Source: CAYRKQ01 sp964621845 (GTDB lineage: Bacteria > Patescibacteriota > Saccharimonadia > Saccharimonadales > UBA7683). Taken from it: 8,486 nucleotides of DNA. The position numbers were made by a program, and so were the translations under genes. How positions within the stretch are numbered: position 1 is the stretch's first letter; each line of letters begins with the position of its first letter. The DNA is taken from positions 1 to 8,486 of the forward strand of contig CAZUOL010000038.1 of NCBI GenBank assembly GCA_964621845.1. Direction: 5' to 3'. The notes under the pieces are model-generated. The model did not search any database. It was not told where the DNA came from and was given only the letters and a program-made list of their open reading frames with translations. Shown here piece after piece: positions 1-5,670 of this stretch.

Positions 1-1345
1 CACGCTTGCCTATATACTGCGTGTTTCACTTGATCCACGGCCGATCGTTCAGCCGGTAAAAGCCCTCACCTATATCACCCTCGTCATTCTATTATTACCA
101 ATCTGGCTAAGCATCTTTTATGTTCTCGGCTTATACAGCAAACGCATCTATAACCACCGCCCCAAAGAGGCCAGCCGACTGTTTATTGGCGCCTTTTCTG
201 GTGTACTTTTAATGGTCAGTTTTGATTTCTTCTCAAATGAAGTCATCTTTCCGGCAAAGTTAGTACCGATTTACGCGGCACTTGTTTGCTTTGTCGTACT
301 CTGGGCGGTCAGAGTAATTTTACGATGGATCCGTTTTGCACTTCATAAACGACATGTGGGTATTGTTCGGGTGCTCCTGATTGGTAATAATGACACCACC
401 TACTACCTTGCAAAGTACTTGCATGATAATCCTGAATCGGGCTACGAGGTAGTTGGTATTATTGCCGATAAGCGATACATCTACGAGCCAATGGCAAAAA
501 AACAGTACCAACGCGTCGCCAAGGCGGTTGTTTCTGCACACCCGCACGCCATTATTCAAACCGATAGCACTGATTTAGCAGCCACCTACAACGCCAGTAT
601 TGAGCATCACCTCGATTATCAATTTATACCAAGCCACGAAGCACTGTTTACTGCAAAGCACTCTGTTGACTTGCTCGGTGCCTTCCCGCTTATAAATGTC
701 TACACTACCCCTTTGATTGGTTGGGGCAGAATTGTGAAGCGCTTAATGGATATCTTCGTGAGTCTCATAGCGCTCGTTCTCTCGTTGCCTCTCTGGCTCC
801 TCATCGCCGTTGCCATAAAAGTGAGCGACCCAAAAAGCAAGGTGGTATACAAGCAGCCACGACTCACCAGGTTTAAAAATACTATCAATATTTACAAATT
901 CCGTACCCACAACCGCAAATACAATGGCCTGACGCCGGAAGAAGCCTTCACCAAAATGGGTAAGCCAGAGCTGATTAAAAAATATCGCAAGAACGGTGAC
1001 TTTTTGGCCGAAGACCCTCGAATTACACGGCTCGGTCGCATTTTACGAAAGTTTAGTCTTGATGAGCTACCGCAACTCTACAACATTTTAAGGGGTGATA
1101 TTAGCCTTGTTGGCCCACGCGCGCTGATTGCGCAAGAGCTTGAAGACTATGAATTTAAGAGTTTAATCTTAAGTGTAAAATCCGGGCTGACTGGCTTGGC
1201 GCAAATTTCAGGTCGGCGTGATATTAGCTTTGAAGAACGCCGCAAGCTTGATATGTACTATGTACAAAATTGGAGTATTTGGTTAGACATTCAGATTATC
1301 TTGCGCACCATTTTTATGGTTATAGCCGGCAGAGGAGCAAAGTAG
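1..1345 (+). CDS. Polyprenyl glycosylphosphotransferase (undecaprenyl-phosphate sugar-1-P transferase), 5' partial
   Basis: This enzyme transfers a sugar-1-phosphate from a nucleotide sugar to undecaprenyl phosphate at the inner membrane, the first step of polysaccharide repeat-unit assembly. The frame is open from base 2, giving 447 visible residues; the ATG at 212 is internal, because the upstream codons encode the usual membrane part (end of a first helix, LAYILRV, then a helix around residues 21-44). Two further helices follow at about 55-73 and 85-105, then a Rossmann-like segment (VLLIGNN), then the catalytic domain from about residue 245 (KRLMDIF and a membrane segment). Catalytic-domain motifs are YKFRT, DPRITRLGRILRKFSLDELP with the Asp-Glu pair at about 354-355 (the catalytic dyad described in PglC-type monotopic transferases), GDISLVGPRAL and SGLTGLAQISGR. 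Probably only some 15-30 N-terminal residues are missing. It is first in a plus-strand run with the GT4 and Nudix genes. The sugar specificity cannot be read from the sequence. Confidence 0.93.
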   Translation, partial: TLAYILRVSLDPRPIVQPVKALTYITLVILLLPIWLSIFYVLGLYSKRIYNHRPKEASRLFIGAFSGVLLMVSFDFFSNEVIFPAKLVPIYAALVCFVVLWAVRVILRWIRFALHKRHVGIVRVLLIGNNDTTYYLAKYLHDNPESGYEVVGIIADKRYIYEPMAKKQYQRVAKAVVSAHPHAIIQTDSTDLAATYNASIEHHLDYQFIPSHEALFTAKHSVDLLGAFPLINVYTTPLIGWGRIVKRLMDIFVSLIALVLSLPLWLLIAVAIKVSDPKSKVVYKQPRLTRFKNTINIYKFRTHNRKYNGLTPEEAFTKMGKPELIKKYRKNGDFLAEDPRITRLGRILRKFSLDELPQLYNILRGDISLVGPRALIAQELEDYEFKSLILSVKSGLTGLAQISGRRDISFEERRKLDMYYVQNWSIWLDIQIILRTIFMVIAGRGAK

Positions 1346-1354
1346 CGAAGCTAC
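1342..1354 (+). other. Short perfect hairpin over the stop codon of the sugar transferase
   Basis: GTAGC-GAA-GCTAC is a 5-bp perfect stem with a three-base loop. It includes the TAG stop of the transferase, and its last base is the first base of the left heptad array. No T-run follows, so it is not a convincing intrinsic terminator. It may mark the old gene end or the element boundary, or be chance. Confidence 0.35.
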
Positions 1355-1388
1355 ATTTCCCATTTAACATTTGACAATTCTCACTTAT
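1354..1388 (+). repeat. Left inverted arm: five 7-bp repeats, consensus CATTTNN
   Basis: Five consecutive heptads start at 1354, 1361, 1368, 1375 and 1382: CATTTCC, CATTTAA, CATTTGA, CAATTCT and CACTTAT. The first three match the CATTT core exactly and the last two differ by one base. The array fills the gap between the transferase stop and the four-helix-bundle gene and runs into that gene's ATG at 1387. It is the inverted counterpart of the array at 1747-1781: 1359-1388 pairs with 1754-1783 at 22 of 30 positions plus one G-T pair. Confidence 0.7.
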
Positions 1389-1761
1389 GAACACCCACCA
1401 AAAAAAACAAAAAGAGCTAGAAGATAGAACCATAAACTTTGGTGTAAGCGTCATCAGAAAATGTTCACTATATTCGAAAACATACGAGCTGAGGCCAATT
1501 ATTCATCAGGTGGTTCGTTCGTCCACAAGTGTGGGTGCAAACTATGCTGAAGCAAACAACGCAAGCTCTAAAGCGGATTTTAAAAACAAAATATTCATTG
1601 CCAAAAAAGAGATAGCCGAAACCCGCTACTGGCTACGTGTATTCGCAGAATTGCTCCCTGATGAAGATTTCTCAAACTTATCTCAAGAAGCACTAGAGTT
1701 AAACTTGATATTACAAAAGATAATTAGCACAATGAATGCAGGTGATAAAAATGGCAAATGA
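1387..1761 (+). CDS. Four-helix-bundle protein (23S rRNA intervening-sequence / S23-like family)
   Basis: This 124-residue protein matches the S23-like four-helix-bundle family in length and pattern. The diagnostic part is residues 41-83: QVVRSSTSVGANYAEA, then SSKADF and AKKEIAETRYWL, which correspond to the family pattern of R, S/T, N, E and K-x-D/E-F followed by an amphipathic helix. The N-terminus is polar and Lys/Gln-rich. The biochemical role of these proteins is poorly known; members occur in 23S rRNA intervening sequences, and the Avd accessory protein of diversity-generating retroelements has the same fold. The start has no Shine-Dalgarno sequence, because the space upstream is the CATTTNN array. 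The 3' end overlaps the next gene by 11 bases (1751-1761) and lies in the matching inverted array. The A-rich start and unrelated function make it look inserted into the polysaccharide operon. Confidence 0.85.
   Translation: MNTHQKKQKELEDRTINFGVSVIRKCSLYSKTYELRPIIHQVVRSSTSVGANYAEANNASSKADFKNKIFIAKKEIAETRYWLRVFAELLPDEDFSNLSQEALELNLILQKIISTMNAGDKNGK
1740..1745 (+). promoter_or_regulatory. Ribosome binding site deciding the glycosyltransferase start
   Basis: AGGTGA lies five bases before the ATG at 1751. The other in-frame ATGs, at 1736 and 1772, have no comparable purine-rich site, so 1751 is preferred. The site lies inside the end of the four-helix-bundle gene and just outside the right heptad array, which favours translational coupling. 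Confidence 0.5.
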
Positions 1762-1781
1762 AAAATGGCAAATGAAAAATG
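1747..1781 (+). repeat. Right inverted arm: five 7-bp repeats, consensus NNAAATG
   Basis: Heptads at 1747, 1754, 1761, 1768 and 1775 alternate AAAAATG and GCAAATG, so the array is also 2.5 copies of a 14-bp unit. The repeats are nearly perfect here, whereas the left arm is more diverged. The array carries the stop codon of the four-helix-bundle gene (1759-1761) and the start codon of the glycosyltransferase (1751), and gives that protein its unusual first residues, MANEKWQMKNG. Confidence 0.75.
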
Positions 1782-2887
1782 GGGCACAGCCAAAAGTGGC
1801 AATTGTACACGATTGGCTCGTCGGCGGCGGTGCCGAGCAGGTCGTGCTCGAGCTGCATAAAATGTACCCACAGGCTCCAATTTACACCGCTGTCTGTAAC
1901 GAAGCATCACGAAGACTCTTTAAAGACGCCGAGATCCACGTAAGCTTTATGCAAAAATTCCCTTTTAATAAGTTGCGCAAGTTCTTGCCGGTATTGCGAC
2001 AACATTGGTTCCAAAATCTTGATTTAAGTGCTTATGATGTCGTCATCTCGAGCTCAGGAGCCGAAGCCAAAGCAGCACGGTCACGGCCCGATGCCCTGCA
2101 TATCAATTATTGCCATTCACCAACGCACTACTACTGGGTTCGTTATGATGAATACATGCAACACCCGGGGTTTGGGGTTTTTGATCCACTGGCTCGAATT
2201 GGTTTGAAGTTGCTTGTGAAACCCAATCGGAACTGGGATTATGGCGCCGCACAGCATCCAAACTATATGATTGCTAATTCAACGACTACAAAAGAGCGTA
2301 TACTGCGCTACTACAACCGCGAAAGCGAAGTCATTCACCCACCTGTTGATATCAAGCGCTTCCGCCCTAAAAGTTTTTCTGCAAAACGGTCTGGATTTGT
2401 AATCACGGGGAGACAAACACCCTATAAGCGGGTCGATCTTGCCGTCGCTGCTTGCACCAAAGCCAATGTGCCGTTAACGGTCATCGGTGAAGGTCCTCAA
2501 TTTAAAATGCTAAAAAAGATGGCGGGCTCCACCATCACCTTCACGGGCTATCTTCCTGAAGATCAAAAAATAGCTATTTTGCAATCTTCTACTGGCTTTA
2601 TCATGCCCAACGAGGATGATTTTGGAATTGCGCCTGTTGAAGCCCTCGCTTCTGGCACGCCCGTTATTGCTTTTAAGGCCGGTGGTGCACTCGACTATCT
2701 GCAACCCGGTAAAAATGGGGAGTTTTTCACTGAACAAACCGTAGATGGGCTTGTTACCGTGCTGAAAAAATTTAATCCAGAAAAGTATAATACAAAAAAG
2801 GTTGCAGATTCTGCCGAACCTTTTTCAACTGAAAACTTTCAAAAAAACATGCTTGCTTTCATCAAGAAGGTGAGTAAAAAACAGTAG
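1751..2887 (+). CDS. GT4-family glycosyltransferase (GT-B fold), possibly a mannosyltransferase
   Basis: This retaining GT-B enzyme is predicted to add a sugar from a nucleotide donor to the lipid-linked glycan on the cytoplasmic side of the membrane. With the start at 1751 it has 378 residues, normal for GT4. The N-terminal domain begins with KVAIVHDWL, then the GGGAEQ acceptor-side loop near residues 25-30, and contains NYCHSPTHYYW, typical of WbaZ-like mannosyltransferases and relatives. The C-terminal domain has ITGRQTPYKRVD (Lys226-Arg227, donor phosphate contacts), VIGEGP, and EDDFGIAPVEALASGTPVIA at 288-307. The usual E-x7-E pair appears as Asp289-x7-Glu297. The first dozen residues come from the heptad array and are not part of the conserved fold. 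The nearby GDP-mannose genes make GDP-mannose a reasonable donor, but specificity is inferred. The stop is followed at once by TAA and then the ATG of the next gene. Confidence 0.9.
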   Translation: MANEKWQMKNGAQPKVAIVHDWLVGGGAEQVVLELHKMYPQAPIYTAVCNEASRRLFKDAEIHVSFMQKFPFNKLRKFLPVLRQHWFQNLDLSAYDVVISSSGAEAKAARSRPDALHINYCHSPTHYYWVRYDEYMQHPGFGVFDPLARIGLKLLVKPNRNWDYGAAQHPNYMIANSTTTKERILRYYNRESEVIHPPVDIKRFRPKSFSAKRSGFVITGRQTPYKRVDLAVAACTKANVPLTVIGEGPQFKMLKKMAGSTITFTGYLPEDQKIAILQSSTGFIMPNEDDFGIAPVEALASGTPVIAFKAGGALDYLQPGKNGEFFTEQTVDGLVTVLKKFNPEKYNTKKVADSAEPFSTENFQKNMLAFIKKVSKKQ

Positions 2888-2890
2888 TAA

Positions 2891-3427
2891 ATGAAACTGA
2901 CGAAGTGGCAAACATTAAAACGCCGTGTGTTGTTACGGCATCCGCGGCTCACGGTTTACGAGGATCAGGTACTTCTACCAAACGGACATAAAACGAGCTA
3001 CTTACACCATGCCAATGGCTTGTTAGCTGTAATGGTCATCGCCCAGCGAGCGGATAAGAAGATCTTGCTGCAGCGCGAATATAGCTATCCGCCCAACCAG
3101 TGGCTCTACCAATTCCCTGGGGGCGGTGTTGAAAATAATGAAGCACTTGAAGCTGCTGCCAACCGGGAACTTGCTGAAGAGGCTGGCTACACAGGCACGC
3201 TTTCTTACCTTGGCTGCACCATACTTGATAACCGTCGCTCCGACACCAAACACCACGTTTACGTAGCAACTGACTTAAGCGCTACTGAAGCACAAGGTGA
3301 TATCGAAGAAGAGATTGAAAGTTATTGGTTTACTGAAAATGAAATTGATGCCATGATTAAAAATGGTGACATTATAAACGGCTCTGCACTGGCTGGCTGG
3401 GCGCTCTATAAAGCATATAAAAAGTAG
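2891..3427 (+). CDS. Nudix hydrolase, ADP-ribose/ADP-sugar pyrophosphatase-like
   Basis: Nudix enzymes hydrolyse nucleoside diphosphates linked to another moiety. This 178-residue protein has a complete Nudix box at residues 78-100 (G-x5-E-x7-RELAEEAGY) with all metal-binding glutamates (Glu93, Glu96, Glu97). The preceding REYSYP and QFPGGGVE, and the C-terminal NGDIINGSALAGWALYK, resemble the ADP-ribose pyrophosphatase (NudF) group rather than MutT. It starts three bases after the glycosyltransferase stop, so co-transcription is likely. A purine-rich AAGGTGAG lies at 2867-2874, 16 bases from the ATG, which is far for a ribosome binding site, so reinitiation is plausible. Its TAG stop directly abuts the stop of the opposing gene. 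The exact substrate (ADP-ribose, ADP-sugar or another nucleotide sugar) is open. Confidence 0.9.
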   Translation: MKLTKWQTLKRRVLLRHPRLTVYEDQVLLPNGHKTSYLHHANGLLAVMVIAQRADKKILLQREYSYPPNQWLYQFPGGGVENNEALEAAANRELAEEAGYTGTLSYLGCTILDNRRSDTKHHVYVATDLSATEAQGDIEEEIESYWFTENEIDAMIKNGDIINGSALAGWALYKAYKK

Positions 3428-3433
3428 CTACTT
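3422..3433. repeat. 12-bp perfect palindrome at the junction of two convergent stop codons
   Basis: AAGTAGCTACTT is its own reverse complement and is centred between bases 3427 and 3428, where the TAG of the plus-strand Nudix gene meets the TAG of the minus-strand one. On the minus strand it is followed by a short T-run, so it might help end the minus-strand transcript, but its stem is only about 4 bp once a loop is allowed. Confidence 0.5.
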
Positions 3434-3907
3434 CATAGCCTGCAAGGCTTTTTCGATTAACGAAAGATGATCCTCGGCGACAGATTTTGGCAAATCTACA
3501 GCGTCATATAGTGTACCGTTTTGCGGGTTCGAGCGAAGAAAGCAATAATGCACCCACACTAGTTCGTTCCCCCTTCGAGTGGTTCTTACTTCGGTCAATA
3601 ATGGCTTTATCAACTCCACCTCTACGCCTAGTTCTTCATCTACCAACCTGCGAAGTGCCGTATCTACGGTGTCAGTTGGCCGCAATACACAACCAGGCAC
3701 ATGCGGCAGCCCCGGCCAAAAGGCATCATCTTCACTTCTATTAATAAGCAGTGTCTTCGAGCAACCCGCTTCTATTTTGATTGGCACAAGCTCAACAATA
3801 CCAATGGTATTTAAGCGAGCAAATTGCCAAAAAAGCTCAATCGGGTAAAACCCCGGTTCAACTTTTTTTAGAAGTTCTAACAGTTGTTTTTGTTCTTGCC
3901 TTGTCAT
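3428..3907 (-). CDS. Divergent Nudix protein with GDP-mannose mannosyl hydrolase-like box
   Basis: This 159-residue protein has a Nudix fold signature but a degenerate box. PGC at 71-73 stands where PGG is usual, Asp79 where the first Glu is usual, then x7, then R87-L88-V-D-E91-E92-L-G94-V. The key change is Leu88 in place of the Glu of RE. GDP-mannose mannosyl hydrolase (WcaH/Gmm), as I recall its sequence, carries the same RL in the box and also has a His-Tyr pair after it, here His120-Tyr121. The last gene of the manC-mutase operon, two bases after the mutase stop, would be a logical place for an enzyme that hydrolyses GDP-mannose to mannose and GDP. The N-terminus is longer than in WcaH, so another Nudix subfamily or loss of activity remains possible. 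No Shine-Dalgarno sequence precedes the ATG. Nudix membership is firm; the substrate is inference. Confidence 0.82.
   Translation of the reverse strand: MTRQEQKQLLELLKKVEPGFYPIELFWQFARLNTIGIVELVPIKIEAGCSKTLLINRSEDDAFWPGLPHVPGCVLRPTDTVDTALRRLVDEELGVEVELIKPLLTEVRTTRRGNELVWVHYCFLRSNPQNGTLYDAVDLPKSVAEDHLSLIEKALQAMK
3437..3453 (+). terminator. Weak candidate intrinsic terminator for the plus-strand operon
   Basis: AGCC-TGCAA-GGCT followed by a T-run through 3453 forms a 4-bp stem, 5-base loop and U-tract nine bases past the plus-strand stop. It lies inside the last codons of the convergent Nudix gene. The short stem makes it weak. Confidence 0.35.
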
Positions 3908-3909
3908 TA

Positions 3910-5670
3910 TTATTGAGTGAGAAACGCCTTACTCGCAGCAGTGAGCTGGTCTGCTTTGGCCGTGCCCTTCTTTTTGGCCTCCTCCAATTCAGCCAACACT
4001 TCAGTTTTGGTCTGTACATAAATCTTTATTTTTGGTTCAGTGCCAGAGGGGCGTATTGTCACTCGGTCACTCCCATCCTCAGTGAGCTCAAATCGTAGCA
4101 CATCTTCGGCTCGATCCTTGATTTCGGTTCCAGTTATGTAATCTCTTACACGCACCACCTTCATGCCGGCAATTTCAGCCGGAGGATGAGAACGCAGACT
4201 GTTCATAATATGTTTCATAACCTTAAAGCCATCCGCACCGGGGTAACTTGTTGCCGAAAGTGTCTCATGATAATACCCGTACTGTTCATACAATTCATCA
4301 AGCACATCAATGAGCGTCTTCCCTTCTGCTTTAGCCGAAGAGGCCAACTCGGCAATCATTAATGCTGAAGAAGCAGCATCTTTATCACGAGCATAGGTTC
4401 CAACAAGCCCTCCATAACTTTCCTCACCGCCAAATAAGAACTCCTGCTTGCCCTCATCTTCAAATAACTTAATGAGCTCACCTATATACTTAAACCCAAC
4501 CAGCAGATCACCCTTTACTTCTACCCCATACTCTTTGGCAAGAGGGTAAAGCATGTCGGTGGTCACTATGGTTTTGCCTATAAATTGATGCTTTTTGAGC
4601 TTCCCGGCCTTTTTCAAGTTTTCCAAAATGTTGTAGGCGATCAGAACACTTGTTTGATTGCCGGTGAGGTATTGTTCGGGCTTATCCTGTGGCGTCACCA
4701 CCACGCCCAGCCGATCGGCATCAGGATCGGTGGTGATAGCGATATCACATTTTTGAGCCTTAGCAAAGGCGACTACTTTATCGCTTGCCTCAGGCACCTC
4801 TGGGTTAGCGATATGATTGGTGACGTTCGTAAAGTTACCGTCGTAATTGGCCTGCTCCTCAAGTAAGCGGATATCAAAACCCGCTCTTTGGATAACCGGA
4901 TACACGCTGCTCCTCCCTGCGCCGTGCAGCGGTGAATATGCAATGATTGCAGCCTTTTCTTTTGTTTGTTTTGCTTGATGAAGTACCGCCTGGTAATACG
5001 CTTCGTCAGCATCCCCCTCAAGCTCAACAATCAGTTGTTTCTTTAGCCCCCCACTAAAACTCATTGTGTTGATAACTTCTATGCCTTCAGCTACAGCCAG
5101 CAGTTCTTTATCATAAGGTGGAACCATTTGGCCACCGTCATTCCAATACACTTTCACCCCGTTGTCGGGGCTTGGATTGTGACTCGCGCTCACCACGATA
5201 CCTGCCGCCGTACCAAGCATGCGAACACTAAACGAAAGTTGCGGTGTAGAACGAACATCTTTGTATACGTACACCCTATACCCATTTGCCGCGCAAATCC
5301 CGGCAAATAATTCCGTTAAGTAGCGCGAGGTATTCCGGCTATCATAAGCAATGACAACCCCTTTTTCTTTTGCTCGATCATCAACTTCACTCAGGTAGAT
5401 GCAAACGGCTTGAGCCACCTCGCCCACGGTGACATCATTAATGCGGTTCGAGCCTATCCCGACTGTGCCTCGTCTGCCGCCGGTACCAAAAGGAATCACC
5501 CTGAAGAAAGCATCTTCAAGCAGCTGCCATTCTTTGTTTTGAATCAGACCCTCTAATTCAGAGAGGTAGGCTGAAAATTTTTCATGCGTTAACCACGTAA
5601 TTATGTTGCTTTTGGCAGTACTTGAAAGCTCTTTACATTGTTCGATCTTAAGCAATAGATCCGTAGCCAT
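3910..5670 (-). CDS. Phosphoglucomutase/phosphomannomutase (alpha-D-phosphohexomutase superfamily)
   Basis: The enzyme interconverts hexose 6-phosphate and 1-phosphate and supplies mannose-1-phosphate for ManC and/or glucose-1-phosphate for UDP-glucose. All four superfamily signatures are present in its 586 residues: the phosphoserine loop SASHNPSPDNG with catalytic Ser163, the metal loop DPDADR with Asp315, Asp317 and Asp319, the sugar-binding loop GEESYG at 415-420, and the phosphate-binding loop RPSGTEPK at about 540-547. The length and the YWNDGGQMVPPYD segment fit the longer PgcA/PGM2-type branch rather than 450-residue ManB/AlgC enzymes, so dual specificity is likely. Near the N-terminus FGTGGRRG replaces the more usual FGTxGLRG. 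The ATG overlaps the TAA of manC by one base (TAATG), indicating translational coupling, and a GAAAGG site sits six bases upstream. Confidence 0.95.
   Translation of the reverse strand: MATDLLLKIEQCKELSSTAKSNIITWLTHEKFSAYLSELEGLIQNKEWQLLEDAFFRVIPFGTGGRRGTVGIGSNRINDVTVGEVAQAVCIYLSEVDDRAKEKGVVIAYDSRNTSRYLTELFAGICAANGYRVYVYKDVRSTPQLSFSVRMLGTAAGIVVSASHNPSPDNGVKVYWNDGGQMVPPYDKELLAVAEGIEVINTMSFSGGLKKQLIVELEGDADEAYYQAVLHQAKQTKEKAAIIAYSPLHGAGRSSVYPVIQRAGFDIRLLEEQANYDGNFTNVTNHIANPEVPEASDKVVAFAKAQKCDIAITTDPDADRLGVVVTPQDKPEQYLTGNQTSVLIAYNILENLKKAGKLKKHQFIGKTIVTTDMLYPLAKEYGVEVKGDLLVGFKYIGELIKLFEDEGKQEFLFGGEESYGGLVGTYARDKDAASSALMIAELASSAKAEGKTLIDVLDELYEQYGYYHETLSATSYPGADGFKVMKHIMNSLRSHPPAEIAGMKVVRVRDYITGTEIKDRAEDVLRFELTEDGSDRVTIRPSGTEPKIKIYVQTKTEVLAELEEAKKKGTAKADQLTAASKAFLTQ

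Larger units (their letters stand above)
1354..1781 (+). mobile_element. Candidate small element: four-helix-bundle gene between inverted heptad arrays
   Basis: The 428-bp segment consists of one small S23-like gene and two 35-bp arms of five 7-bp repeats in opposite orientation. It separates two polysaccharide genes that would otherwise be adjacent, and its gene has no evident role in polysaccharide synthesis. No transposase is present, and I found no target-site duplication beside the arms (left flank ends GAAGCTA, right flank begins GGGCACA). S23-family proteins are known from intervening sequences of bacterial 23S rRNA, which also have base-pairing ends. Extending that idea to an mRNA location is inference. 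The alternative is an ordinary small gene with chance A/T-rich repeats on both sides. Confidence 0.45.

Noticed and set aside
1371..1376. Perfect TTGACA, a possible -35 box in front of the four-helix-bundle gene
   Set aside because: No -10 box lies 15-19 bases downstream, where the sequence is already coding. The hexamer arises from heptads 3 and 4 of the left array.
1736..1750. ATG at 1736 as the GT4 start
   Set aside because: It has no ribosome binding site, while AGGTGA sits five bases before the ATG at 1751.
1387..1761. Avd-type accessory gene of a diversity-generating retroelement
   Set aside because: The fold family is shared, but the window has no reverse transcriptase and no template/variable repeat pair, and the protein looks like the ordinary S23-like group.
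1789..1800. Small hairpin GCCA-AAAG-TGGC just past the right array, as a counterpart of the hairpin at 1342-1354
   Set aside because: It has only four base pairs, an unrelated sequence, and lies in GT4 coding sequence; there is no support for a paired boundary structure.
3023..3269. Two minus-strand open frames inside the first Nudix gene
   Set aside because: They lie wholly within a gene with clear Nudix motifs, resemble no family I recognise, and have no ribosome binding site I could support.
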